Assembly (NCBI RefSeq): GCF_026210795.1
Contig: NC_089436.1
Coordinates: 3,534,001 to 3,598,000 of the forward strand
Origin: Rhizophagus irregularis
Lineage: Eukaryota; Glomeromycota; Glomeromycetes; Glomerales; Glomeraceae
DNA length: 64,000 nucleotides
Reading direction: 5' to 3'
This document shows positions 1 to 11,018 of this stretch, in pieces. Position 1 is the first letter of the stretch. Each line of letters starts with the position of its first letter. Under the pieces are notes generated by a model that was not told the origin of the DNA, ran no database searches, and was given only the letters and a program-made list of their open reading frames with translations. The position numbers were made by a program, and so were the translations under genes.

Positions 1-1496
1 ATTAAAACTGAAATTAATTAGAAAAAAGGCATTTGAATTATTTCAAAAAAAGTTATAAATCGTGAAAAATTCAATACTTTGATATTGTTCGATATAAACT
101 TGATCGCTATCTTCAAGAAATGTCTAAAAGTGAGACGCGCCAGATAACTTTTTTAATTATATTAAAGATCATAAATTATTTTACATAAGATTGAATAAAT
201 AATTAATTACGGTATGTGAATATGTGTAAAGTATACAGTGTGTTATTAAGGACCAAAATATACAGTATTTGCAATGCTGGCGATATTTCCTCACCGACTT
301 CCATCTATTTTAAAGAATGAATTATCGTCGACTTCATACTTGAGGATTGGACCTCTCCGTGGCTGACCGGCACTTCTTCAGCATACCAACTTGTCGTAGA
401 TTCTCACGTATAGTACGCAATATAATGACATTTCGGATATACCTGAAAACCAAATGCTTTAATACTGAACACAAACAAATCTGATGATGCCCAACCCTAA
501 TCTACACCCCTTCTATTTAAAAAGAAAAAAAAAGAAGTAAAAAGAGGAAAAAGGGTGCGGTGGTGATGCAATACGTAAAATTGAACACATACAGAATCGG
601 CCAGAATTAAGGTCTTCAAAAATTTATTAAAAAATATATACAAGCGCTCTAGCGATCTTTTTGAGTGAATTTCTTGTTTTCTTAAAGAAAAAAATTGGTA
701 AGCACTCCTTAAACTATAAATTTGAATATATGACAAAAAAAAAAATAAAAATAAAAATAAAAATAATTTAAAAAGTTTTTTAAATTATTCAAATCATAAA
801 TTAACGATAAAAATAATAATACAATTACAAGTATCACGATTCACGAAATCCTAAGAACCTATCTCCTATACGGTATATATGGTTTAAGTATATTAATAAT
901 TGAGATACCTCGAAATTTCAAAAAAAAAGTGAAACTGAAAACTTAACGTTTCCCTATATTAAATAAGTAAAGATATAGGATAACAAACAACATAAATTAA
1001 TCCCACTATGTTTTTCAGTTTGTTACAAGCTTACCCATATTATCAAGCCCACCATTAACATGAATCAATACTAATTACAGATGGTTAGAAAGTTTATAGT
1101 TAACATTAAATTAATATGTTGAAGGGAAATTATTTTAGTTCTTAATACTGAAATCCACCAAAGGTTTGTTCTTTCTGCATTTTACGAAAAAATCGAAGGT
1201 GATCATAAAATTTTCCCATCATGTGATATGAGTCAGCAATGATGTAATAAATTAGAAATTTACATAACATTACATCATATTCACTAACCATAAATTGGTT
1301 TATATTGTAAGAGATCATTTCTTCTAAAGTTTAGTCATTTCATTTATTAGCGTAACTGTAATACCAGTAATCGGTTTACCCAAAATAGTTAGTTGAATTC
1401 TTGAATTTCTAAAAATAATGACTAAAAAATTTTTTAAAAATTCAAAAAAAAATTTATTTTTTTTTTAAAAAAAACATTAACGATTAAAAAAAAAAA
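1..1496. other. Spacer upstream of first Sel1 gene
   Basis: No convincing gene. The open frames here are short and lysine/phenylalanine-rich, as expected by chance in AT-rich DNA. The last 60 bases before the ATG at 1497 are A/T homopolymer runs, as also seen before the paralogues' starts at 7989 and 15714. Confidence 0.6.
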
Positions 1497-3383
1497 ATGT
1501 CTTTAAGTAAAATTTCAAATTATAAAGATGATGAAGATCATAAAAGTTTTTTAAAAGAATTTTTAAAAGAATTTTATCGACAAATTATAAAGATTGAAAA
1601 TTATAAAAATTATGATGATATTTTAATGAATTGGATGAAAGATTTTTATTATACTTATAATAATTATTATAATATTAAAAATTTAAATTATAATAATATA
1701 TTAAAATTAATGGAAGAACATAAAGAGAATGAAAATTGGTTTTCAGGTTTAATAGGATTTTTTTATGAATATGGTATAATTATCGTTAATAAAGGAAATA
1801 ATAATAATAATAATAATAATAAAATTAATAAAATTCTTATCGATAAAAATAAATCTTTAAATTTATATTTATTATCAATTAAGAAATATAATAATGATAA
1901 AAAAAAAAATTTGGTTTCTATTTATCAATTAATTAATATTATTATTTCAAAATATTTATTATCATTATATTATTATAAAGATATTATTATAGATAAGAAG
2001 AATCTTAATTCAAAAGAATCAAAACGTTTAATGTCATCATATAATCCATTCGAAAATTTTAATGGGTTGAAGATAAATTTATGTAAAGATGAAATAAATT
2101 CTATGGAAAAATATTTTGGATCAATTAACAAATATTCTGACGATTATAATAATAACAAGACGAAAGAATTAATGAATTTAAATAATTTAGGTTATTGTTA
2201 TCAATATGGAATAGAAAAAACTAAAGATGAATTTAAAGCATTTGAATTCTATTTAAAATCAGCAGAAGGAGGAAATTTAAGCGCACAAAATAATTTGGGT
2301 TATTGTTATCAAAATGGAATTGGCGTAATAAAAAATGAAAATAAAGCATTCGAATGGTATTTAAAAGCTGCTAATGAGGGTGATTTACACGCTCAATATA
2401 ATTTAGGTAATTGTTATCAAAATGGAATGGGAATTAATCAAGATAATAAGTCAGCCTTTGAATGGTATCTTAAATCAGCTAAAGGAGAGTATTCACCAGC
2501 TCAATATGTATTGGGTAATTATTATAAAAATGAAATTGGAATGGAAAAAAATTTAGAAAATGCTATTTACTGGCATAATAAAGCGGCTGATAATGGAAAT
2601 AAATTTGCTCAATATAATTTAGGTAATTATTATTTATATGGAATAGGAGTTGAAAAAGATGAAACAAAAGCATTGGAATATTATGAAAAATCGGCAGAAA
2701 AAGGTTATGTAAATGCTCAAAATAATCTTGGATTTTTGTATATTACAAATGAAGGAACAAAAAAGGATTTGGAAAAAGCTATCCATTGGTTTCATAAAGC
2801 GGCAGATAATGGAGATGAGGTTGCATATGATAATTTAGGTATGTGTTATGAATTAGGAATAGGTATAAATAAGGATGAAATTAAAGCATTTGAATTATAT
2901 AAAAAATCTGCTGAAAAAGGTTATATTAATGCGAAATTTCATCTTGGTTATTGTTATATAAATGGAATTGGGACAAAAATTAATAATGAAAAAGGTTTTA
3001 GATTGTATGATGAGGCAGAAAAAGGAAATAATCATGAAATAGATTTATTTGATGAAGTAATAGATGATCTAAATGAAGTTAAATATTGGTATCAAAGATT
3101 AGAAGAAATTGACAATAAATTAGCATTATATAAATTAGGAGAGATTTACGAATTAGGAAAGGGTGTTAATCAAAATGAAATTAGAGCATTTGATTTTTAT
3201 AAAAAAGCAGCTGAAAAAGGTTGTATAAATGGTAAATATAAGCTTGCTTATTATTTTCTTCACGGTATTATAGTCGATGTTGATATAGAAAAGGCGTTTA
3301 ATTTATATAAGAAAGCAGCCGAAGGCGGAATTAATGAAGCACATCAAAAAATTCTTGAATTATTGAATTACCAAGGCGAATGA
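1497..3383 (+). CDS. Sel1-repeat (SLR) protein, 628 aa, intronless
   Basis: Residues about 1-190 form a conserved N-terminal region shared with the two paralogues in this window (FLKEFYRQIIKIENY near the start, then ENWFSGLIGFFYEYG). It holds a poly-Asn run from AAT codons. From about residue 222 there are roughly ten 36-residue Sel1 repeats of the form AQxNLGxCYxxGxGVxKD...AFEWYLKAAxxG. Sel1 repeats are TPR-like helical hairpins that act as protein-protein scaffolds. No enzyme domain, signal peptide or membrane segment is visible, so a soluble adaptor is the most that can be inferred. The ATG is supported by the matching start of the - strand paralogue (MSLNKIS). The frame is intact and ends in TGA. 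Its last five repeats are nearly identical in sequence to the end of the 7989 gene, consistent with recent duplication or gene conversion. Confidence 0.9.
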   Translation: MSLSKISNYKDDEDHKSFLKEFLKEFYRQIIKIENYKNYDDILMNWMKDFYYTYNNYYNIKNLNYNNILKLMEEHKENENWFSGLIGFFYEYGIIIVNKGNNNNNNNNKINKILIDKNKSLNLYLLSIKKYNNDKKKNLVSIYQLINIIISKYLLSLYYYKDIIIDKKNLNSKESKRLMSSYNPFENFNGLKINLCKDEINSMEKYFGSINKYSDDYNNNKTKELMNLNNLGYCYQYGIEKTKDEFKAFEFYLKSAEGGNLSAQNNLGYCYQNGIGVIKNENKAFEWYLKAANEGDLHAQYNLGNCYQNGMGINQDNKSAFEWYLKSAKGEYSPAQYVLGNYYKNEIGMEKNLENAIYWHNKAADNGNKFAQYNLGNYYLYGIGVEKDETKALEYYEKSAEKGYVNAQNNLGFLYITNEGTKKDLEKAIHWFHKAADNGDEVAYDNLGMCYELGIGINKDEIKAFELYKKSAEKGYINAKFHLGYCYINGIGTKINNEKGFRLYDEAEKGNNHEIDLFDEVIDDLNEVKYWYQRLEEIDNKLALYKLGEIYELGKGVNQNEIRAFDFYKKAAEKGCINGKYKLAYYFLHGIIVDVDIEKAFNLYKKAAEGGINEAHQKILELLNYQGE

Positions 3384-3553
3384 GTATTAATGGTGTTAGT
3401 TTGAGTAACGAGGCAAATTAATTAATTATAAAATCAATAGAACAATTTAAGTAAATTACCATAGCAAAAAAATGGATATTATTTTTTCATAAACAAATAT
3501 TACAATGATAATTACAATATGCGAGAATAATAAAAATAAATTATTTATTGTTC

Positions 3554-3705
3554 ATAGTGTAGCGAAGAACATTCTATTGTTATGCACTCTAGACGATTTA
3601 CCAGGTAATTCGGTCGTTGATATACGCAATTTGATGGCCGATTAAGAGCTTTTTAACCCATGTAACATTCCTTCCTTCCATCCACTTACGTCATCCTTAT
3701 TCACC
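3554..3705 (+). repeat. Dispersed repeat, copy 1
   Basis: The segment with GTAGCGAAGAACATTCTATT, then TTATGCACT, and later AACCCATGTAA and CTTACGTCATC recurs at 12803-12900. That copy lacks about 45 internal bases. Family unknown. Confidence 0.7.
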
Positions 3706-4286
3706 CCAGCATTTTCCTTTTTTGATTCTTTTTGTTGTAATACTAATAATTCCTATATAACTTCTATACTAAAATGTCCGTCTGTCCGTCCGGCACGTGA
3801 TAATGTACAATAAACCCTTGAACAGCACTTCGAACTTAGGACTTAACAACGGTTAATATATAAAGTAAATATAGTTAATATAATTACTCTTATCCCCTGA
3901 TCGGCACCATTTACACGTTTATGCAAATGTAGTTATACCTACTGGGTAGCCAATTTTATATGTATTTATTTATCCGTTTCTAGGAAATTTTGCGGTAAAA
4001 ATTAATTATTGATTATACTATAATGGACTGATTCGAAAATTTGAGTAATTCGGAAAGATTTGCATTTTCTAAATGAGAAAAACTTTCTTTTAATTTATTT
4101 GTAATCTCAATACTATTTTTCAAGTGTAATAGTAATGGTTCCGAAACTTTTTAAAATTTATTTTTTTATTTTAAAATTTTTAAAATGAAACAAAACCAAG
4201 CGTAAATTCAACAATAAAATATACTATATTATACTCACGATATACTATAAAACACTTACTATTGTGTAAATGGCAGGGGATAAATC

Positions 4287-4350
4287 AATTATCTCCTGGC
4301 TAATTGGAATAGTAAAATTTTACTTATTCCTAATTAGCCAGGAGATAAGT
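4287..4350. repeat. Near-perfect palindrome (hairpin, MITE-like)
   Basis: The left arm ATCTCCTGGCTAATTGGAAT and the right arm ATTCCTAATTAGCCAGGAGAT pair with two single-base bulges. The arms meet at about 4317/4318 with almost no loop. It is too T-poor at the 3' side to look like a terminator, and is probably a foldback relic. Confidence 0.75.
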
Positions 4351-4971
4351 AATACATGTCGGTCAAAAAAAATTACTCATGCAAATAATGATTCCTTATG
4401 ACGTGTAACATATAATCTTGAGTATAATTTAAAATATGTATCCTTTTTTTTTGTCTTCTTTTTTTAGGTTCTTTTTTTCTGTCTTCTCTTTATTTTTAGG
4501 CCGCTCTCTCCCTATGAAAAAAGTCTGTGTGATTTTTGTTGAAAAATCATTCAATTAAATTCACTACGATTTCTGTATATTTGACCATACAATAATTGTG
4601 CTAAAAATTGCAATAAATCACAATTATTGCATGGCAATTCATTCAATAATTATCCTATTTTTGACCTGAATTTATACAATTATTGTGTGATTTTTGAGCC
4701 AAATTTTAGGCCATATTTTAGGAATTATAGGTTAAATTTTACAGTAATAACAGGCAATTTATAAAGTGAAATTATGAATTTTTATTGACTTAAAATATAA
4801 AAAATATACACAATATTTCATAAATAAAATACTAAATTTGATATAATCATAAATATAAAAATTTGTAAGAAAATAAAATAAAATAAAGTATGTTAGTAAC
4901 ATGAAAGTAAATTAATAGTAGTATCAAAGAAGAAAGTAAATTATTAGTGTAAGTAAATTATTAGTATTAAA

Positions 4972-5165
4972 TAAAAAAGTATGAAGTTAGTGAAGAAAGC
5001 AAATTAGTAGTGTTAAAAAGTAAATTATTAGTGTTAGTAATAAAAAAGTATGAAGTTAGTGAAGAAAGCAAATTAGTAGTGTTAAAAAGTAAATTATTAG
5101 TGTTAGTAATAAAAAAAAAAGTATGAAGTTAGTGAAGAAAGCAAGTTAGTAACATTAAAATGTAA
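4972..5165 (+). repeat. Tandem repeat, about 69 bp x 3
   Basis: GTATGAAGTTAGTGAAGAAA starts at about 4979, 5048 and 5121. The third copy has extra A residues and is cut short. Shorter AGTAAATTATTAGT units precede the array from about 4905. Confidence 0.85.
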
Positions 5166-5344
5166 AAAGTTAGGAAAATAAAAAGATAAAGAACACAAGT
5201 TTTTCTTACCTGATATTTTAAAAGAAAGTTGAAGAAAAGTTAAAGGTTAAAAAAACATAAACAAAAACATTTCACGTCGTCATATTTATTTTGACGATCA
5301 GATCACGTGATCAATATATATAATTTTAAGAGTTGATTTTTACC

Positions 5345-5605
5345 GCATAATTCTGGCCAAATTATAATTCCAGTCAGAACTAATCGTGTAACCTAATAAA
5401 AAGTTTTTTACTTTTTTTTAGTTACAAGATGATACAAAAATTTCACCAATGGGTGCGGAAGATGTCCGTTTATAAGCAAATATGCAGTTGAATTTTGTGT
5501 AACCTTACTGCATAAATCACTTTACTTAGGAAAATCTATTTGTAATGGTTAAAAGTGGTCTATTTGACCCTAAAAGTGGTCAAATGTAACCATACAGGTA
5601 AGATG
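5345..5605 (+). repeat. Fragment of the foldback-element arm
   Basis: It matches the left arm of the 20037-21546 element at about 20416-20650: AAATTATAATTCCAG, TGTGTAACCTAATAAAAA, CCGTTTATAAG, AATATGCAGTT, AAATCACTTTACTTA and AAAGTGGTCTATTTGACC in the same order. It carries none of the GGCGCGCC terminus. Confidence 0.8.
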
Positions 5606-5642
5606 GAAAGTAGTATAGTAGGATTACCCAAAAATTGCTTTC

Positions 5643-5810
5643 CGTATCCTAAATTTAAGTCTATTTTCAAGTTGTACAATAATCACAATTTTTATTGTAC
5701 AAAAATTGAATGTTTTCTGTATCCTAAATTTAAGTTGTATAAAGATCACACAAAAATTGAACATTTTCTATATCCTAAATTTAAGTTGTACAAAAATTGC
5801 ATACTTTTAA
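5643..5810 (+). repeat. Degenerate tandem repeat
   Basis: TATCCTAAATTTAAG followed by TTGTACAAAAATTG-like sequence occurs three to four times at about 55-bp spacing. It makes the small open frame here (5555-5884) repetitive, so I do not call it a gene. Confidence 0.6.
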
Positions 5811-5989
5811 TATGCTTTGAAAGACTTCATAGCTATTTTTATCCAAAAATCTGCAATAATTGTACAATTTCCACACGGACTTGAACAAATATTGTACAAA
5901 AATTGGATGATTTTTTTTCATAGGGATCTTTACGTCTTCCTTTAGGTATGTGGGTTGTTGTGTGTGTGGGTGATGTGTATGTTTGTGTA

Positions 5990-6735
5990 TTTCCTTGCTC
6001 TTTCCCTTCTCCCTCTTTTGCTTTTCCCCTTCCCTTTTTTTCCCTGTTGTTTTCCTCTTTCCCTTTCATTTTCCCCTTTCCCTCTCCCTTTCATTTTTTC
6101 CTTTCGTTTTCCCCTTTCCCTGTCATTTTCCTCTTTCCCTCTCTCTTTCCCTTTCCCTCTCACTTTCCCCTTTCCCTATCGTTTTCCTCTTTCTCCGTCG
6201 GTTTCCCTTTCCCTCTCCCTTTCCCTGTTGCTTTTCCCTTTCCCTCTCCCTTTCGTTTTCCCTTTCCCTATCGCTTTCCTTTCGTTTCCCCCTTTCCCTG
6301 TCGTTTTCCCCTTTCCCTGTCGTTTCCCTTTCCCTCTCGTTTTCCCTTACCCTCTCGCTTTCCCTTCCGTTTTCCCCTTTCCCTTCCGTTTTCCCCTTTC
6401 CCTTTCGTTTTCCTCTTTCTCCGTCGTTTTCCCCTTTCCTCTCCCTTTCGTTTTCCCTTTCCCTATCGCTTTCCCTTTTCTTTTCGTTTCCCCTTTACCT
6501 GTCGTTTTCCCCTTTCCCTTTCGTTTTCCTCTTTCTCCGTCGTTTTCCCCTTTCCCTTTCGTTTTCCTCTTTCTCTGTCATTTTCCCCTTTCCCTCTCCC
6601 TTACGTTTTCCCTTTCCCTGTCGCTTTTCCCTTTCCCTCTCCCTTTCGTTTTCCCTTTCCCTATCGCTTTCCCTTTCCCTCTCGCTTTCCTTTTCCCTCG
6701 CTTTCCCCTTCCCTTTCAGTTTCTTTCGTACTCCC
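5990..6735 (+). repeat. Polypyrimidine (C/T) tract of about 745 bp
   Basis: Almost uninterrupted C and T built from CCCTTTCCCT, TCGTTTTCC and CTCTTTCTCCGTCG modules, with only scattered A or G. Long open frames appear in several phases on both strands simply because the tract lacks stop codons. No protein is inferred. Confidence 0.9.
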
Positions 6736-7988
6736 CTTCCCCCCTGATCAATGTTGCTGCACCTCAACGTGGTGATCAGGTGACAACAAGTTTTTTTAAA
6801 AGACTTGGCTAAGTCAGCAACAAATAGTAACATATTGCATATTCTTAAAAAATTGGATATATCAAATTATTTATTTAGTTATGTTTATATGAAATTAATT
6901 AAATAGATTAATAAAGTGAATAAATTGTTATTTGATTTTGAATTATTATGCAATGTTTTTCCATAATAACATTCTTTGTAACTAGTATGTTGAAGAAATT
7001 TTAACATTCAAATTTAAACAATGATTTTCTATGTTTTAAAAAATTCTTTCAATCATATTCCCTTTTTTTTTGTAACACTTGACACTAATAGGTTGTTATT
7101 TTTCGTAATCAATTTTTTTGTTTAATGTTGTAATAAAAAAAAAGAGTAAACAAACATGGCAGACTTAAATAAAAATAAATAAAAACTAGAAAAACGGTAA
7201 TCATTAAACTATTTTCGAAAATATCTTTTTATTATATAATGTCAATTCAATGAATTATCATAAATATTACAAATAATTTTTGTAAATAAAACTACGAGAT
7301 TGTCAAATTTTAATATTCGGTATTATTGTAATAAAACTTCTCAGAGTATTATTAATTTAAGTAAAGTTATTATTAAGAAAATTATCAAATTTTTTAAAAA
7401 AAAATATTTATGACTTGTGTTATTAAAATGAATTATGAAAGTCAAATATCTGGAAATGGATTTACATATATTCAATAAACAAAAAAAAAAAGGTTTCTCA
7501 TTTTATTCACTTTGATGATTAGTTTTATTTTATTGCCGAAGTTATTTAATTTTATTTTGGAATAAATTATTTATTTTTATTATTAGACTTTGATTAACAC
7601 ATGACTATCCTACAAATGAATGATCATTGGCCAATTTGATAAAAATTCAAATGCGCACTGATCATCCCATTTTTTTCGATCCTTCTCGCTAATAAGGTTT
7701 GTAAAATGTAAGGTTTACTGATCATCATAATTAACTTCCATTTTTAGTTACCATCGAAGAATTATTCTTATCGTAAAAATCAAATATTACATCATGAAAT
7801 AAAAATAGTTTCAGAGACGTAATACAAAAAATAGAAATTTACATTAATACATTAAACAACATCATCGAATTATGTCGTGTATCCGTAATACATATATTTA
7901 TTATGTGAAACCGGTACGACCTTTTTATTTAAATTTTCTTTTTCAAATAATCTTCACAGAACAATTCTCTCTTTATACAAAAAAAAAA
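6736..7988. other. Spacer and 5' flank of second Sel1 gene
   Basis: AT-rich, with no gene recognised. The in-frame ATG at 7872 would add 39 residues that neither paralogue has, so 7872-7988 is better read as 5' leader. Confidence 0.55.
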
Positions 7989-10900
7989 ATGACTTTAAAT
8001 AATAATATTAATTCCAATGATGATGAAAATTTTTTAAAAAATTTTTTAAAAGAATTTTATCGTCAAATTATAAAGATCGAAAATTATAAAGATTATGAAA
8101 ATATTTTAATGGAATGGATACAAGATTATTTTAATAATAATAATAATAATGAAATTAAAAAAAATCCTAAAATAATTTTAAAATTAATGGAAAATCATAA
8201 AGAAAGTGAAAATTGGTTTTCAGGTTTAATAGGATTTTTTTATGAACATGGTATAATAAAAAATAAAAATATAAATGATGATAATAAGAATGATGATGAT
8301 GATGATGATACTATTATTATAATTGATAAAAATAAATCTTTAAATTTATATTTATTATCAATTAATAAATATGAAAATGATGAAAATAAAAATTTGTTAT
8401 CTATTTATCAATTACTTAATATTATTATTTCAAAATATTTATTATCATTTTATTATTATAAAGATATTATTTTATATAAAAGAAATTTAATTACAATGGA
8501 ATTTAAATCTTTAAAAAATTTACAAGTAATGTCTTATAGTAATCAATTTGAAAATTTTAATGGTTTAGAAATAAATATATGTAAAGATGAGATAAGTATT
8601 ATTGAAAAATATTTCGAATCATTATCAAATAAAGGTTATAATAATAATAATCAAAATCAATTAGATTATATTAAAAAGAAGGAATTGATAAAATTAAATA
8701 ATTTGGGTTATTATTATCAATATGGATTAGGAAAAAACAAAGATGAATTTAAAGCATTTGAATTTTATTTAAAATCAGCTGAAGGTGGAAATTCTGATGC
8801 ACAAAATAATTTAGGTTATTGTTATCAAAATGGTATTGGAGTAATAAAAGATGAAAAAAAAGCTTTTGAATATTATTTTAAAGCTGCTAATGAAGGAAAT
8901 TTGCATGCAAAATATAATTTAGGTGCTTGTTATCAAAATGGAATAGGTGTAAATAGAGATAATAGAAAATCTTTTGAATGGTATTTAAAATCTGCTAAAG
9001 GTGAATATTCTTTTGCACAAAATATGTTAGGTAATTATTATAAAAATGGAATTGGAATACCAAAAGATGATAATAAAGCGTTTGAATGGTATATGAAAGC
9101 TGCTAAAAGTGGAAATTCAAATGCACAAACTAATATTGGTGATTATTATTATTTAAATGAATTTAAAGTAGAAAAGATTGAAAAAGATTTCAATAAATCC
9201 ATTTATTGGTATAATAAAGCGGCAGAAAATGGTTGTAAAATAGCACAATTCAATTTAGGAAAATATTATGAAATTGGAATAGGAGTTGAAAAAAATGAAA
9301 TCAAAGCCTTTGAATATTATAATAAATCAGCTGATCAAGAATATTTGGATGCTCAATTTAAACTTGGAACTTGTTATGATTTTGGAATTGGAAGTGTGAT
9401 TAATAAAGAAAAAGCATTTGAGTTTTATAAAATTGCTGCTGAAAAAGAACATAATAATGCTCAAAATAATTTAGCAATTTTATATGAATGTGGTGAAGGT
9501 ATAGAAAAAGATTTAGAAAAAGCTATTTTTTGGTATAAAAAAGCAGTAGAAAATGGATTTAAATCAGCACAATTTAATTTAGGTAAATGTTATTATGAAA
9601 ATGGAAAAATTTTGAAAGATAATGTTAAAGGATTTGAATATTATAAAAAATCAGCCGAACAAGGATATTTAAATGCTCAATTTGAGATTGCTTATTGTTA
9701 TTCTAATGGAATTGGAACTGAAGTTAATAAATCAAAAGCATTTGAATCATATAAAATTGCAGCTGAAAAGGAACATAATTATGCTCAAAATAACTTGGGA
9801 ATTTTATATAAAACTGGTGAAGGTACAAAAAAAGATTTGAAACTAGCTGTTTATTGGTATAACAAGGCGGCAGAGTATGGAAATGAGATAGCACAATATA
9901 ATTTGGGTAATTGTTATAAAAATGGTGAAGGTGTTGAAAAGGATGAAACTAAGGCGTTTGAATATTATAAAAAATCTGCTGAGAAAGGGTATTTAGATGC
10001 TCAATTTAGACTTGGATATTGTTATGATAAAGGAATTGGGGTTGGAGTTGATAAGGTGAAAGCTTTTGAAATATATTCTATAGCAGCTGTAAAAGGACAT
10101 ATTATTGCACAGAATAATTTGGGAATTTTATATAAAAATGGGGAAGGAATAGTAAAAGATTTAGAAATGGCTGTTTACTGGTATACTAAAGCAGCGGAAA
10201 AAGGAGATGAAATAGCACAATATAATCTAGGTAATTGTTATACATTTGGAATAGGAGTTGAAAAAGATGAAATAAAGGCATTAGAATGTTATGAAAAATC
10301 AGCAGAAAAAGGATATGTAAATGCTCAAAATAATCTTGGATTTGTGTATATTACAAATGAAGGAACAAAAAAGGATTTGAAAAAAGCTATCCATTGGTTT
10401 CATAAAGCTGCGGATAATGAAGATGAGGTTGCATATGATAACTTAGGTATATGTTATGAATTAGGAATAGGTATAAATAAGGATGAGATTAAAGCATTTG
10501 AATTATATAAAAAATCTGCTGAAAAAGGTTATATTAATGCGAAATTTCATCTTGGTTATTGTTATATAAATGGAATTGGGACAGAAATTGATAAACAGAA
10601 AGGATTCGAGTTATACGAAGAGGCAGAAAAAGGGAATGATAATGCAATAGATTTACTAAAAACTTTTTTTTATGAAAAAGGTGAAGAAATGGATTTTGAT
10701 ATAAATGAAGTTAAATATTGGTATCAAAAGTCAGCGGAAATTGATAATAAAGTAGCACTATACAAATTAGGGGAAATTTTTGAATTAGGGAATGGTGTTA
10801 ATCAAAACGAAATTAAGGCATTTTATTTTTATAAACTAGCAGCTGAAAAAGGATGTGCAAATGGTAAATATAAGCTTGCATATTATTTTCTTCACGGAAT

Positions 10901-11018
10901 TATAGTTGATGTTGATAAAAAAAAGGCCTTTAATTTGTATAAAGAAGCAGTTGAAGAAGGACATGAAAATGCACAAAAATCTCTTGCATTATTGCTTGAA
11001 AAGGGTGAAGATAAATAG
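7989..11018 (+). CDS. Sel1-repeat (SLR) protein, about 1009 aa, intronless
   Basis: A longer paralogue of the 1497 gene. The N-terminal region (FLKEFYRQIIKIENY; ENWFSGLIGFFYEHG; poly-Asp and poly-Asn runs) aligns with both paralogues, which is why I take the ATG at 7989 (MTLNNN) rather than 7872. From about residue 235 there are 19-20 Sel1 repeats of 36-38 residues, twice the number in the 1497 gene. The extra repeats lie in the middle, and the last five match the 1497 gene closely. TAG and TGA stops follow one another. Sel1 arrays act as scaffolds; partner and location are unknown. Intact frame, no introns, no membrane segments. Confidence 0.9.
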   Translation: MTLNNNINSNDDENFLKNFLKEFYRQIIKIENYKDYENILMEWIQDYFNNNNNNEIKKNPKIILKLMENHKESENWFSGLIGFFYEHGIIKNKNINDDNKNDDDDDDTIIIIDKNKSLNLYLLSINKYENDENKNLLSIYQLLNIIISKYLLSFYYYKDIILYKRNLITMEFKSLKNLQVMSYSNQFENFNGLEINICKDEISIIEKYFESLSNKGYNNNNQNQLDYIKKKELIKLNNLGYYYQYGLGKNKDEFKAFEFYLKSAEGGNSDAQNNLGYCYQNGIGVIKDEKKAFEYYFKAANEGNLHAKYNLGACYQNGIGVNRDNRKSFEWYLKSAKGEYSFAQNMLGNYYKNGIGIPKDDNKAFEWYMKAAKSGNSNAQTNIGDYYYLNEFKVEKIEKDFNKSIYWYNKAAENGCKIAQFNLGKYYEIGIGVEKNEIKAFEYYNKSADQEYLDAQFKLGTCYDFGIGSVINKEKAFEFYKIAAEKEHNNAQNNLAILYECGEGIEKDLEKAIFWYKKAVENGFKSAQFNLGKCYYENGKILKDNVKGFEYYKKSAEQGYLNAQFEIAYCYSNGIGTEVNKSKAFESYKIAAEKEHNYAQNNLGILYKTGEGTKKDLKLAVYWYNKAAEYGNEIAQYNLGNCYKNGEGVEKDETKAFEYYKKSAEKGYLDAQFRLGYCYDKGIGVGVDKVKAFEIYSIAAVKGHIIAQNNLGILYKNGEGIVKDLEMAVYWYTKAAEKGDEIAQYNLGNCYTFGIGVEKDEIKALECYEKSAEKGYVNAQNNLGFVYITNEGTKKDLKKAIHWFHKAADNEDEVAYDNLGICYELGIGINKDEIKAFELYKKSAEKGYINAKFHLGYCYINGIGTEIDKQKGFELYEEAEKGNDNAIDLLKTFFYEKGEEMDFDINEVKYWYQKSAEIDNKVALYKLGEIFELGNGVNQNEIKAFYFYKLAAEKGCANGKYKLAYYFLHGIIVDVDKKKAFNLYKEAVEEGHENAQKSLALLLEKGEDK

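Larger units (their letters stand above)
3384..4509. other. Spacer with repeats only
   Basis: No gene recognised. It contains a dispersed repeat (3554-3705), a short TGTCCGTC duplication near 3775 and a hairpin at 4287-4350. Confidence 0.55.
4510..5925. mobile_element. 1.4-kb non-autonomous element with CCCTATGAAAAAA ends
   Basis: The left end reads CCCTATGAAAAAAGTC and the reverse complement of the right end reads CCCTATGAAAAAAAATC, a 13-bp perfect terminal inverted repeat followed by loosely matching subterminal ACAATAATTG-type motifs. The flanking 4-mers CTCT and ATCT differ by one base, so the target duplication is not proven. Inside are a 69-bp tandem array, a piece of the 20-kb foldback element and a degenerate tandem of GTATCCTAAATTTAAG. 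No transposase frame is present. The ends resemble those at 34857-35053 and 50859-57113. Confidence 0.6.

Noticed and set aside
5948-6833. Several overlapping open frames of 250-285 codons (Phe/Pro/Ser-rich)
   Set aside because: They exist only because the pyrimidine tract lacks stop codons in several frames; the protein is low-complexity in each.
7872-7988. Upstream in-frame ATG of the second Sel1 gene
   Set aside because: The added 39 residues have no counterpart in the paralogues, whose starts align with 7989.
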